Shown here in pieces: positions 1 to 8,194 of a DNA stretch of 64,000 nucleotides (positions are counted from its first letter, which is position 1; each line of letters starts with the position of its first letter). The DNA comes from Deltaproteobacteria bacterium (GTDB taxonomy: Bacteria > Desulfobacterota > Desulfomonilia > UBA1062). Location of the stretch: assembly GCA_018434685.1 (NCBI GenBank), contig JAHDOV010000004.1, positions 412,808-476,807 on the forward strand. The letters are read 5' to 3'. The translations under genes were made by a program, and so were the position numbers. The notes below the pieces were generated by a model. It ran no database searches. It was given only the letters and a program-made list of their open reading frames with translations, and had not been told where the DNA came from.

Positions 1-1583
1 TTGATCACCTTGGGTATGGCCGTTGTTTCCGTATCGATGAGCCGCAGGCTCAACATCGTGCCTTCGGGCATGTGGAGCAGCGAACCGGTTCCGATAACCT
101 TTGCCGCGAGTACCCGTCCGAGGCGGAGCGCGGTTTCCGGGTCAGCCAGTTCCGAGGAACCAAGATTCAGTTCCTCCAGGAGGCGTTCGATAACCACACG
201 TTCAACCACCTGAACCCTGCCCGAGGCATTGAGCTCTTCGGCGAGCTGGGTGGTCATGACGACCGACAGCCCGTCACGTTCACTCAGGCCCCCTGTTTCC
301 TGAAAATCGACAAAGGTCAGTACCATGGGGCGAGACGTCCAGGTATCTGCAGGGGAAGAGGTAAATATCTTGTTCTGCGAGCGATACCGCTCAGAGAGCT
401 CCTTGACCAGTTTGTCTACACGCTCCCTGTTCTTGGAATCGTTTTGCAGGGCCAGCATCTGCGCAGCCCTGGCGGCAAGGGCCGAAGCAAAGACATCGTC
501 TTTATCGAGAGACTGCCCCTTATTGTACATATCCAGGGCCTTGTCCCACTTGCCCTCTTTTTCGTAGGTGACCCCTTTGTTCGCCATGGCCTCAACGTAA
601 TACGGGTCTATCTGCACAGCCTGATCGTAGAGATCCCGGGACTGGGAAAAGTCTCCGATGCTGGCATAGAGCCGGCCGAGCTTGTTGTATGCCCCTGCCT
701 TCTGAAAGTCTTCGGCTCCGGGGTTCTCTACAGCCTTGGTATATTCGGCCTGTGCCTCGGCTTTTTTGTTCTGGGCGTAGAGGACATCCCCTTTGACGGT
801 ATGGATATAGGCCCTCTCAGGTGCCGCACTCTCCACCGTCGAGGCCATTGCAAGGGCCTTTTCTGATTGGCCTTTTGCTGCATACACGCCTGCAAGGCCT
901 TCCTTGCCGAGGATTTCTCCCTGGCCTTTTTCTTCTGCCAGGGACGCAAATGTCTTTTCAGCCTCGTCCAGCTGGCCTGCCTTCAATGAGGCATACCCTT
1001 TGATCATCTTTGCCCTGGCGTCTTTCGGGTCGTTCTTTATCGCTTCATCACTGAGCGCCTGGGCGATGACGATCTGTTTCTGCTGTAGCTTTCGCTCGGC
1101 CAGTTTGACGAGCATGACATTTGTCGTCTTGCCGCCGCCCTGGAAATAATCGAGGAGTTCGAGATCTGGACCTAGAATGCAGGTAGTGGGCAGGATGAAT
1201 TTGGCCTGATAGGTATCACTCACCCCGGCGTCGTCAAGGAGGATCGGGAAGGTGGGTTTTGTTTTCTTGACAAAGTCAGCCACGCTGTCCTGCGGAGAGC
1301 GCGTGATGCCCCATACCTTCAGATCAATGGTCTGATATCGCTGTGCCAGGTTGTCCATGGTAAGGAGGCTTTCCTGGCTCGGCCGTGATGTGGCATCAAA
1401 AAAGTAGATGATCAGCATAGGCTGGTCTTTCATGGCTGCCAGGTCGTAGGTCGTGCCGTCCATGTCTTTGAGAGAAAAGAGCGGAGCCGGTTCTCCCTCT
1501 TTGACCTGTGAATACCCGGTTCCGGCCATGCACACGATGAGAACCAGGATTAAAAGGGTGAATACGTTCTTACAACAATTCAT
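1..1583 (-). CDS. Thioredoxin-fold / TPR / CsgG-like exported protein, C-terminus off the window
   Basis: The reading frame is open from an ATG preceded by a strong GAGGAGGAAAT ribosome-binding site to the left edge, so the C-terminus is missing. About 527 codons are visible. Residues 1-25 form a signal peptide. Residues ~30-150 resemble a TlpA/AhpC thioredoxin fold, but the usual CxxC site is absent: the active-site loop reads DATSRPS. A helical TPR series follows at ~165-390. The last ~120 residues look like the CsgG/LpoB-type domain, with QVVER, a conserved helix, DPETALRLGRVLAAKVIGTG and then beta strands. Cofactor-less thioredoxin folds usually act as binding modules, so a periplasmic scaffold is inferred. 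It lies behind the T6SS kinase with its own 140-nt leader, so membership in the T6SS programme is possible but unproven. Confidence 0.8.
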   Translation of the reverse strand, partial: MNCCKNVFTLLILVLIVCMAGTGYSQVKEGEPAPLFSLKDMDGTTYDLAAMKDQPMLIIYFFDATSRPSQESLLTMDNLAQRYQTIDLKVWGITRSPQDSVADFVKKTKPTFPILLDDAGVSDTYQAKFILPTTCILGPDLELLDYFQGGGKTTNVMLVKLAERKLQQKQIVIAQALSDEAIKNDPKDARAKMIKGYASLKAGQLDEAEKTFASLAEEKGQGEILGKEGLAGVYAAKGQSEKALAMASTVESAAPERAYIHTVKGDVLYAQNKKAEAQAEYTKAVENPGAEDFQKAGAYNKLGRLYASIGDFSQSRDLYDQAVQIDPYYVEAMANKGVTYEKEGKWDKALDMYNKGQSLDKDDVFASALAARAAQMLALQNDSKNRERVDKLVKELSERYRSQNKIFTSSPADTWTSRPMVLTFVDFQETGGLSERDGLSVVMTTQLAEELNASGRVQVVERVVIERLLEELNLGSSELADPETALRLGRVLAAKVIGTGSLLHMPEGTMLSLRLIDTETTAIPKVI

Positions 1584-1686
1584 CGTATTTCCTCCTCGCC
1601 ATTTTTTCATAGGCTCAATGTTATTGAATGAGAACTACCCTTGTTGTTATCTTATAATGAATTTAAGACACTATCCAGACAATAAT

Positions 1687-1698
1687 GGCATGCATGCC
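1687..1698. promoter_or_regulatory. 12-bp perfect palindrome in the leader of the thioredoxin/TPR/CsgG gene
   Basis: GGCATGCATGCC is a perfect palindrome 27 nt past the kinase stop codon. On the minus strand it is flanked on both sides by ATTGTC. It could be an operator for the downstream gene or a weak hairpin. No T-run follows, so it is not a canonical terminator. Confidence 0.3.
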
Positions 1699-1724
1699 GT
1701 GACAATGCCTGTTTTCAAGCCGTT

Positions 1725-2912
1725 TTATTCTGAGGGAACCAATCGTACGGACAGGGGGATCTCACCTTTTTCCTCCAGCGCAAGCTGTGCTTCCCACTCA
1801 TAGTATTCGGGAAGACTGAGACGAACCTCATGTTTTCCCAAGGGGATATCGAGCTTAAGCGGTGTCTTCCCCCTGAACGAGCCGTCTATGAAAATCTGAG
1901 CACCGATGGGTTCGCTCTCCACGTTCAGGGAAGTCAGCTCGACGATCTCCTGCGTGCCTGCGGGTGCAGTCGATTCTTCATGGTGAGTAGAGATATAGAA
2001 TGCCCCGGCCGAGAAGAGAAGGATGATGAGGGCAAGCCCTGAGATAATGGCTGCATAGGGCGGTTTTTTCGGCACGGCTTCGCGGGCCGCGGCATCGGAA
2101 TCGAGTTTCTTGAGAAAAGCCCTGTAGGCCGCAGCCATCTCCTCTCCGGTCTGGAAACGCTGCGCGGCATCCTTGTTCAGGCCCTTCATAACCAGGGACG
2201 CCAGGGCAGGCGGCATGGAAGGGTTTATCGTGCCCGGGTCTTCAGGGGTGTCCAAGGTGATGGCCCTGAAGATTGCAGCGAGATTCTCTCCCGAATAGGG
2301 CCTCTTGCCTGCAGCAAGCTCATAGAGAATAACCCCGAGCGAATAGAGATCGGACCGGCCGTCGAGCTGTTGCCCCATGACCTGTTCCGGCGACATGTAG
2401 ACCGGGGTTCCCAGGATCTCTCCGGCACGGGTCTGCTGGTTCATGGCCGGATCTTCGATCCGCGCGATGCCGAAGTCGGTCAGTTTCACCTTCCCCTCTG
2501 GCGACAGCATGATGTTGGACGGTTTGATATCCCGGTGAACGATCCCCTTTTTATGGGCATAATCGAGGCATTCCGCCAGCTGTACGGCCAGCTCTGCAAT
2601 CTCGGTGAAGCTCAGGTTCTTTTCACGGATAATATCGTTGAACGGCCTGCCTTCCAAATACTCCATGGCCAGATAGATGGTGTCATGGTCCTGTCCCACA
2701 TCATAGATCGTGACAATGTTCGGATGGGAAAGGCGGCCGATGGCCATGGCTTCCTTGAGAAATCTCTGAACAAAGTCCTCGCTGGTGACCCGGTCTTCGC
2801 GCAGGATCTTGAGTGCAATCGTTCGGTTGATTTGAGGATCCTTGGCCTTGTAGACGACGCCCATGGCACCCTTGCCCAGTTCCTGTAGTATTTCGTAGCG
2901 GCCGTAGTTCAT
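1725..2912 (-). CDS. Membrane-anchored Ser/Thr protein kinase with C-terminal PEGA domain (PpkA-like)
   Basis: Hanks-type kinase of 395 residues. The glycine loop is at 13-20 (GKGAMGVV), with Lys35, the helix-C Glu54, the catalytic HRD loop with Asp128 and the DFG motif at 146-148. A single transmembrane helix at ~286-308 separates the cytoplasmic kinase from an extracytoplasmic PEGA domain at ~326-392. Kinases of this class phosphorylate threonines that are read by FHA proteins, and in Pseudomonas PpkA switches on the H1 T6SS. Here a PP2C phosphatase and an FHA gene lie next door, so the same role is inferred. The ATG has only a distant AAGGA, supplied by the last unit of a heptamer array just upstream, so translation may be weak or coupled to the protease gene. 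Confidence 0.93.
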   Translation of the reverse strand: MNYGRYEILQELGKGAMGVVYKAKDPQINRTIALKILREDRVTSEDFVQRFLKEAMAIGRLSHPNIVTIYDVGQDHDTIYLAMEYLEGRPFNDIIREKNLSFTEIAELAVQLAECLDYAHKKGIVHRDIKPSNIMLSPEGKVKLTDFGIARIEDPAMNQQTRAGEILGTPVYMSPEQVMGQQLDGRSDLYSLGVILYELAAGKRPYSGENLAAIFRAITLDTPEDPGTINPSMPPALASLVMKGLNKDAAQRFQTGEEMAAAYRAFLKKLDSDAAAREAVPKKPPYAAIISGLALIILLFSAGAFYISTHHEESTAPAGTQEIVELTSLNVESEPIGAQIFIDGSFRGKTPLKLDIPLGKHEVRLSLPEYYEWEAQLALEEKGEIPLSVRLVPSE

Positions 2913-2926
2913 TTTTTTATCGATGT

Positions 2927-2989
2927 CCTTCTGCCTTCTGGATACTGAATTCTGTATTTTCCATTCTGTCTTCTGACTACTGACTCCTG
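2927..2989 (-). repeat. Degenerate heptamer array (CAGnAnn)
   Basis: Read on the minus strand, the gap between the protease stop and the kinase start is nine consecutive 7-nt units: CAGGAGT, CAGTAGT, CAGAAGA, CAGAATG, GAAAATA, CAGAATT, CAGTATC, CAGAAGG, CAGAAGG. Eight of nine begin CAG and all keep the seven-base period. The gap is otherwise only about 14 nt, so the array is essentially the whole intergenic region. Confidence 0.75.
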
Positions 2990-2993
2990 GATT

Positions 2994-3935
2994 CTATTTT
3001 ACCATATCCCGCACAAAGGAGATCATGGTTTCACAGGGTATCAGAAAACCCAGGGAATCCGTCCCCTTATGCCGTGCCTTGACCATAGCTACCAGATTCC
3101 CGGAGCCGTCGAAAACAGGGCTTCCGCTGCTCCCGGGATATACCTTCATGCTTGCCTGCCACAGAAAATGGTCGTTTACCGATCTGGGTGGACCGTTAAT
3201 AAACCCCGAGTAGATCGTTCCCCCGAGATTCTCCGGGCACCCGACAGAGTAGACCTTCTGCCCCATTCCCAACAGCCTGATGCCGTCTGCAAGGGAGACA
3301 GAGGCATTGAATTGCTGGTTCACATTGATCAGGGCAAGGTCCCGCTCGTAGTCGATCTTGATAAGCGCCCCGCCCAGTTTCAGGCCGTCAAACAGCGTCA
3401 ATGTCATTGACCTGACGCCCTTGAGGTAATGTGCGGTACAGAGAATCAGGCCGGATGAGTCCACAATGAATCCTGAGAATTGAATGGTATTGTCGTCACC
3501 CAGGTCCGCCGTGATGCACACTACAGATTCTATCCTGGCAAGTACCGGGGTGGGGATGGCGGCATTCGATGCCTCCACATCCGCATCAGATCCGTTGTGG
3601 TAGGCGGACAGGAAGTTCCATAATGTCTGGACGTGGGTGGGATCGGGGCGGTCGTCACGGGTATAAAAAGCCTGGACCTCGGTGGCAAGGGGAGAATTCT
3701 GCCTCAGGAGGATTTCCCAGCTCTCGTTGCCCTTCTGCGCTTTCATTCTGATGAGCCCCGCTTCCATCGCACTGCGATAGACAATAAATCCGGCCTCGGA
3801 CAGCCAGTCGTTTACGATATCCTCCATCTCCGAGCTGGGGACGGGGTATTTCCCCGTGTTCTCCTGGGCAGAAGCCAGTGCAGCGGTTGCAAGCAGCACG
3901 AGGAAAAAAAGGATTGGGGCGGTTATGTACTTCAT
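2994..3935 (-). CDS. Secreted trypsin-like serine protease
   Basis: The protein has 313 residues with a signal peptide at 1-23 (ASA/Q cleavage). A unique region of ~100 residues precedes a chymotrypsin-fold protease domain at ~130-310. The triad is intact: His169 in CTAHY, Asp199 in ERDLAL, Ser270 in GSSGSP. There is no PDZ domain, unlike DegP/HtrA. The start codon overlaps the phosphatase stop by 4 nt (ATGA) and there is no ribosome-binding site of its own, so translation is coupled to the phosphatase. The domain assignment is secure. A role in a signalling or T6SS circuit is inferred only from the coupling to phosphatase and kinase genes. Confidence 0.88.
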   Translation of the reverse strand: MKYITAPILFFLVLLATAALASAQENTGKYPVPSSEMEDIVNDWLSEAGFIVYRSAMEAGLIRMKAQKGNESWEILLRQNSPLATEVQAFYTRDDRPDPTHVQTLWNFLSAYHNGSDADVEASNAAIPTPVLARIESVVCITADLGDDNTIQFSGFIVDSSGLILCTAHYLKGVRSMTLTLFDGLKLGGALIKIDYERDLALINVNQQFNASVSLADGIRLLGMGQKVYSVGCPENLGGTIYSGFINGPPRSVNDHFLWQASMKVYPGSSGSPVFDGSGNLVAMVKARHKGTDSLGFLIPCETMISFVRDMVK

Positions 3936-4669
3936 GATGATTCGATTTGCATCAGGACGACCGTAATATTGTCTTTTCCCCCGCTGTCCTTGGCAAGACC
4001 GATCAGAATATCGACGGCCTCAGGAAGGTCAGGGTACCGGGTAAGTGCTTCGAGGATCGTATCATCGGTGACCATATCGGTCAGGCCGTCCGAGCACAGC
4101 AGGAATAGATCGCCCGGGTATGTCCTGCCCCGTATCAGGTCAAGGGAAGGGCTCTGAGTCGTACCCACTGCACGCAGGATCACATTCCGCTGGAGATGCT
4201 TTGCTGCCTGTTCCCGGGTGATGATCCCCTGGTCAAGCTGCTCCTGCACAAGGGAATGGTCTTTTGTGATCTGTTTCAGCTGGGAGTCCCTCAACCGGTA
4301 TGTCCTGCTGTCGCCCATGTGGCCCAGCACAAAACCTGCATCGGTAATTGCCAGGAGTTCTGCAGTGCACCCCATTCCCTTGTGAGCGGGATTGCTCTGT
4401 ATATGCTCAAGGATCCGCTGATTTGCGAGGGTGAAGGCTTGTTGTACCTGGCCGACCCTGTGTTCCTCGGAAAAAGGGCCCGGTTGCGAAAAGATCTCTG
4501 TCGCGGTTTCTACAAAGATGCTGCTGGCGATCTCTCCGGCAGCTGCGCCGCCCATCCCGTCGGCGACCGTGCAGAACCCGGCATTGATATCCACAGCAAG
4601 GGAATCCTCATTGTTTTTCCGAATGAGCCCGGTATCCGATTTTCCGAAAGTGTGTATACTCAGATCCAT
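3932..4669 (-). CDS. PP2C-type Ser/Thr phosphatase (PppA/Stp-like)
   Basis: A compact 245-residue PPM phosphatase with all metal-site motifs: an NNED box at 19-22, VADGMGG at 35-41, GHMGDSR, CSDGLTD and a terminal GKDNIT. No membrane segment is seen. It starts at an ATG behind GAGGAAAAT. In T6SS clusters such enzymes (PppA in Pseudomonas) reverse kinase-driven phosphorylation of FHA partners. It is first in a leftward set of phosphatase, protease and kinase, divergent from the FHA gene across ~100 bp, so writer, eraser and reader are physically linked. The function as a general PP2C is certain; the T6SS target is inferred. Confidence 0.92.
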   Translation of the reverse strand: MDLSIHTFGKSDTGLIRKNNEDSLAVDINAGFCTVADGMGGAAAGEIASSIFVETATEIFSQPGPFSEEHRVGQVQQAFTLANQRILEHIQSNPAHKGMGCTAELLAITDAGFVLGHMGDSRTYRLRDSQLKQITKDHSLVQEQLDQGIITREQAAKHLQRNVILRAVGTTQSPSLDLIRGRTYPGDLFLLCSDGLTDMVTDDTILEALTRYPDLPEAVDILIGLAKDSGGKDNITVVLMQIESS

Positions 4670-4685
4670 ATTTTCCTCAATTACC

Positions 4686-4715
4686 TTGACAGAAGATCGT
4701 GCATAATTGTAATTT
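4686..4715 (+). promoter_or_regulatory. Candidate sigma-70 promoter for the FHA gene
   Basis: A perfect TTGACA at 4686-4691 is followed after 18 bp by TAATTT at 4710-4715, which matches the -10 consensus weakly. Transcription would begin near 4722. That would exclude the possible GTG start at 4699 and supports the ATG at 4771. Confidence 0.45.
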
Positions 4716-4770
4716 TGTCCCCATCGAAGGGATCTTAAACGAGAAGTCAGGGGAGAGCTCGATAAATCCT

Positions 4771-5703
4771 ATGAAAGATAAACCCGTCATAGTAGTCCAG
4801 CTCATACATATCCAGGGGCCGCTGAAGGGCCAGATCCAGGAAGTTGCCGAAGAGAGCATTTCTATCGGCCGGCATCCTTCCTGCCACGTGCAGTTTCCCA
4901 AGGACCTTTCCACCCTGTCGCGCAGACATGCCGAAATCGTGCGGGAAGGCAACCGGTTCAAGCTTGTCGATCAGAGTACGAACGGCACGTTTGTAAACGG
5001 CAAGCAGGTAAAAGAGGCCTATCTCAAAGACGGCGACGTCCTGATGTTTTCCGAGGGCGGTCCCAAGGCGAGCTTTCTCACCAGGATTCTGGAAGGTCAG
5101 CCTGTGGTGCAACCCGAGAGCCTGGTCGTTCCCGCACCGCCGGAAAGACCTGCTATCCCGGTCCAGAAGCCCGTGGCTGCCGCCCCTGTCCCGGAACCTC
5201 CTCAGCCGCCCGTCAGTACCCCTGCAGCTGCAGCCCCTCAACCGCCCAAGGCAGCAGCGGTGTCTATCCAGAAGGTTCAAAAACCGCTTATTGTTCAATA
5301 TGGCCCCACCTTGAATTCATACAGGGAGCTTCCCGTGACCATCGGATCAGGCCCCGGCAACGACCTTGTTCTCTCTCATCCGGCAATGCTGGACAGCCAT
5401 GCCCAGATCTTTTTCTCCCAGGACCAGTACTGGATCAAGGACCTCACCGGGAAAAACCTTGTCAGTCTCAACGCTGTGCCCATAAGCCTTCAGGCCCCGC
5501 TGAATGCACATGATATTCTGGCACTGAGCCCGCAGGGGCCGCGGTTCACCTTCCTGGGCCAGGGCCGTCTGGCGGAAATCGAAGAGCCTGCCAGGGCACA
5601 GGCACAACCCGCGCCGGAGAAAAAGCACGAGGCGCCCGGGCAGGAAGGTGAGCGCAAGTCCAAGGGAATTGGCGCGCTCTATAAGGATATTTTCAAGAAG
5701 TAG
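4771..5703 (+). CDS. Double-FHA protein, T6SS phosphothreonine reader
   Basis: Residues ~5-95 form a canonical FHA domain with the phosphothreonine-contacting residues in place: Arg34 in IGRH, Ser50 and His53 in SRRH, Asn71 in TNGTFVNG. A proline/alanine-rich linker covers ~110-190. A second FHA-like domain at ~195-265 is degenerate: IGSG replaces IGR and NLVSLN replaces NGTFVN, so it probably does not bind phosphothreonine. A short charged tail ends the protein. Fha1/TagH proteins usually also carry a C-terminal helical domain; that is missing here, and a separate gene at 33.6-34.3 kb resembles it. A GTG 72 nt upstream is an alternative start, but it lies inside the predicted promoter and has no FHA sequence. 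Confidence 0.88.
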   Translation: MKDKPVIVVQLIHIQGPLKGQIQEVAEESISIGRHPSCHVQFPKDLSTLSRRHAEIVREGNRFKLVDQSTNGTFVNGKQVKEAYLKDGDVLMFSEGGPKASFLTRILEGQPVVQPESLVVPAPPERPAIPVQKPVAAAPVPEPPQPPVSTPAAAAPQPPKAAAVSIQKVQKPLIVQYGPTLNSYRELPVTIGSGPGNDLVLSHPAMLDSHAQIFFSQDQYWIKDLTGKNLVSLNAVPISLQAPLNAHDILALSPQGPRFTFLGQGRLAEIEEPARAQAQPAPEKKHEAPGQEGERKSKGIGALYKDIFKK

Positions 5704-5803
5704 CATCTACACCTTCACCGGCATTTAAAGAACATATTTTGTACATAGTGAATTAAGACAGCCTCTATCTGAAACATGTTGAGGTCTGTGTTCAGGAGGA
5801 GAT

Positions 5804-7375
5804 ATGCAGATTCCGTCCATGCCTTTCACTATTGTCGCGTTGGCCCCGTTCACTTCGCTTGATGAGACAGCCTGGAGAAAGGATCCTGTTGTCATAGACG
5901 CCGATACCTTCGATACTGTGATGGGCGGGCTGAAACCAACATTCTCTGTCCCGGTTCCCCGGGAGATCTGCCCGGAGGGCCGCCTGGATATTACCTGCAC
6001 CGGGATGAAAGACTTTCATCCCGACGGCCTTGTCCGGAACAACACGTTTTTAAGAAACCTCCTCGAGGCAAAAAGCTTCATCGAGGACTCTGAACAAGCG
6101 GGCATGGCCGTCGGTGAGATAGTCTCAGGCCTTAAAAAATGGCCCGGCCTCCCTTCCCTGACTGTTCCGGTCAAACCCGGTCCTTCGCAGTGCGCTTCAT
6201 CGAGCGCTCTGGACAATATCCTGAAGATGGTTTCCCTCCCCCAAGACAGTGCTGCCCCTGCGGCAGAGTCTGCCTCGCTTGCTCTCCAGATCGATTCGAT
6301 TGTGCAGCAGAATCTGCGTCATATCTTTTCTCATGATCGGTTCAGAACCGCAGAGGCAACGTGGCGGGGGTTGCAATTCCTGGTGAAGCAGTCCCGGGCT
6401 GAAGCTCCTGTCCATTTTCAGATCGTACCCGTCACTTTAGATACCCTGGAAGAAACCCTCGATGAACTGCAGCCGAAGCTGGTTTCAAATTCCCCGTCTC
6501 TCATCATGGTTGATCTTGGCTTTGACATCAGCGCGAGAAGCCTCGAGCTGCTGGAAACGATCGCCTCTTTTTCAGAGACACTGCTGGTACCCTGCCTCGC
6601 CTGGATCAAACCCGGGTTTTTCCTTGTCGATACCTGGCAGGAGCTGAACACGCTTCCCTACCTGCCTCACTACATGGATGATATGAACTTTGCCAAGTGG
6701 CGCAGTCTTCGGGAAAAGGCACATGCACGATGGCTTTCGCTTACCTGCAACCGGTTCCTCACCCGGTATCCCTATGGCAGCGACAATCCACCCCGCATGA
6801 CCCGGTTCGAGGAAGAAGACCCCCTGTGGATTGCTCCGGTCTGGGCTGCGGGTGCCCTCATGGTGCAGAGCATCGCCAGGTGCGGCTGGCCCACCCGGTT
6901 CAGTGCATGGGGCGAGGTCCGGCTCGAGGATATGGTCATGCACACCGAAGGTGCAACGGGCAAATCCCTGTCCACGGAAATGTATGTTGCCGACGAGCGC
7001 CTCGATCAGCTCATACGCTGCGGCATCATGCCGCTTGCAGGCGCCTATAACGCCGACAGTGCGTGTATCCCCCGCGAGACCACGATAGGTGATGCCAGCC
7101 TGGGCTATCAGTTGTTTGTCTCCATTATCAGCCGGTTCATTCTGTGGTGCAGGGATCATTTCAGCGGAGATATGTCTGCGCCTGAACTTGAAGACACGCT
7201 CAAAAAAGCCTTTTCCCTGTTCTGGCAGCGATCATCACAAGCAGAGCCTGAAGAACTGGAGATTACCGCGACAACGACCGGGGGAGATGAGCGTATAATA
7301 GTCAGTCTTTCCATAAAACCATCCCGCAGGGTACTGCCCTCGGGGAGCAGGGTGGATATGGAGTTCTATTGGTGA
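5804..7375 (+). CDS. TssB-TssC fusion: single-chain T6SS sheath-like paralogue
   Basis: A 523-residue protein behind a clear AGGAGG. Residues ~1-110 match the body of TssB: DPVVIDADTFDTV corresponds to DPVTIDKDNFDEV in this cluster's own TssB, and MKDFHPDGLVRNN to MKDFNPEAIAKNT. The first ~25 TssB residues, which form part of the sheath handshake, are absent. Residues ~150-523 follow TssC throughout: ATWRGLQFLV, then a sheath core with WRSLRE, RYPYGSDNPP, LEDMVMH, LSTEMYV and a C-terminal strand region. Ordinary tssB and tssC are also present at 23-25 kb, so this is an extra copy. It follows the FHA gene on the plus strand and converges on the effector module. It could be a modified sheath, a sheath cap or a baseplate-linked part; which one is not visible. 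Confidence 0.85.
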   Translation: MQIPSMPFTIVALAPFTSLDETAWRKDPVVIDADTFDTVMGGLKPTFSVPVPREICPEGRLDITCTGMKDFHPDGLVRNNTFLRNLLEAKSFIEDSEQAGMAVGEIVSGLKKWPGLPSLTVPVKPGPSQCASSSALDNILKMVSLPQDSAAPAAESASLALQIDSIVQQNLRHIFSHDRFRTAEATWRGLQFLVKQSRAEAPVHFQIVPVTLDTLEETLDELQPKLVSNSPSLIMVDLGFDISARSLELLETIASFSETLLVPCLAWIKPGFFLVDTWQELNTLPYLPHYMDDMNFAKWRSLREKAHARWLSLTCNRFLTRYPYGSDNPPRMTRFEEEDPLWIAPVWAAGALMVQSIARCGWPTRFSAWGEVRLEDMVMHTEGATGKSLSTEMYVADERLDQLIRCGIMPLAGAYNADSACIPRETTIGDASLGYQLFVSIISRFILWCRDHFSGDMSAPELEDTLKKAFSLFWQRSSQAEPEELEITATTTGGDERIIVSLSIKPSRRVLPSGSRVDMEFYW

Positions 7376-7388
7376 TTGTCACGCCCCG

Positions 7389-8165
7389 CTACTTCAGAGA
7401 GACGACAAATACGTCCGCCTCTTCCTCCTGGGAATACTCCCCAAAGAGGATCGATTCGGGGTATCCCTCCACCTTCACAAAATACGAGCTGTCCGGGCCA
7501 AGCTCGTTCTGAACGGCCCAGGCGATATACTCGGTCTGGCCAAGACCAAGCTGCATGTCCTGGATGGGATAATTCAGGGTGGATTTCTCCGGGAGCTGTC
7601 CCTTTGCGCCTACTGCCTGAAACGTGATTTTTGCCCCTGCCACACCGAACAGCGCACCGTTCCAGGTGGAGCCTGTTGGCCCGATCTCGAACCACTGGCC
7701 GATCTGGGGATTGCCGTAGCAGTCCAGGCGGTATTCTGCGGCAGCCTTTTTCGCAGGGGTATGGACCCTGGCAACGAGCTTGGCTCCGAATGCGGGTTTG
7801 TCTGCGGCGAGTATGTCAGCCCCCTGCAACGGGGTGGTAAGCTGCCCGGGAGAAATCGATTCCCCCCCGGAGAGCAGGATCACGATGGGAAAGCCTGGCC
7901 CGCGCTGAGACTGAACCGTGAGGGCCAGAAGCGAGAGCCCGTAGCGGATATTCGGCGATGAGAGGGCCTCGGGCGTGGCGAGGATCGTCCACAGGGCAAC
8001 GTCCTTGTCGAGCATGACATCCCTCGGGCCGATCCATGCCATCTTTTCAAGCTCGTCTGTCCAGAAATGACCCTGCACATCGAGCCCATATCCCTTCAGG
8101 GCGGACATGATTCGAGTCACGTTTTCTTCGGATTTCTCCAGGGAGGTAAGCCATACTTTTTTCAT
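7389..8165 (-). CDS. Unknown protein at the end of the T6SS tip module
   Basis: I do not recognise this 258-residue protein. The start is the ATG at 8165 with AAAGGA 7 nt upstream; an in-frame extension to 8300 only shadows the previous gene. Residues 1-~125 alternate strand and helix (KKVWLTSLEK, an amphipathic helix, ALWTILATPEALSS, a helix, FPIVILLSGG), a layout reminiscent of small Rossmann-like or TIR-like folds, though I see no convincing catalytic residues. Residues ~130-258 are a separate beta-rich half with several Gly and aromatic residues. There is no signal peptide or membrane segment. It follows the PAAR-like gene directly, a position where effectors, adaptors or immunity proteins often sit, so it is a candidate cargo or adaptor. 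Confidence 0.6.
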   Translation of the reverse strand: MKKVWLTSLEKSEENVTRIMSALKGYGLDVQGHFWTDELEKMAWIGPRDVMLDKDVALWTILATPEALSSPNIRYGLSLLALTVQSQRGPGFPIVILLSGGESISPGQLTTPLQGADILAADKPAFGAKLVARVHTPAKKAAAEYRLDCYGNPQIGQWFEIGPTGSTWNGALFGVAGAKITFQAVGAKGQLPEKSTLNYPIQDMQLGLGQTEYIAWAVQNELGPDSSYFVKVEGYPESILFGEYSQEEEADVFVVSLK

Positions 8166-8194
8166 AATTTTATCCTTTCTCCGGCAAGGGCCTT

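Noticed and set aside
72-866. Plus-strand frame of 264 codons near the left edge
   Set aside because: Opposite strand to the signal peptide/thioredoxin/TPR/CsgG-like gene, which has domain logic and a strong ribosome-binding site.
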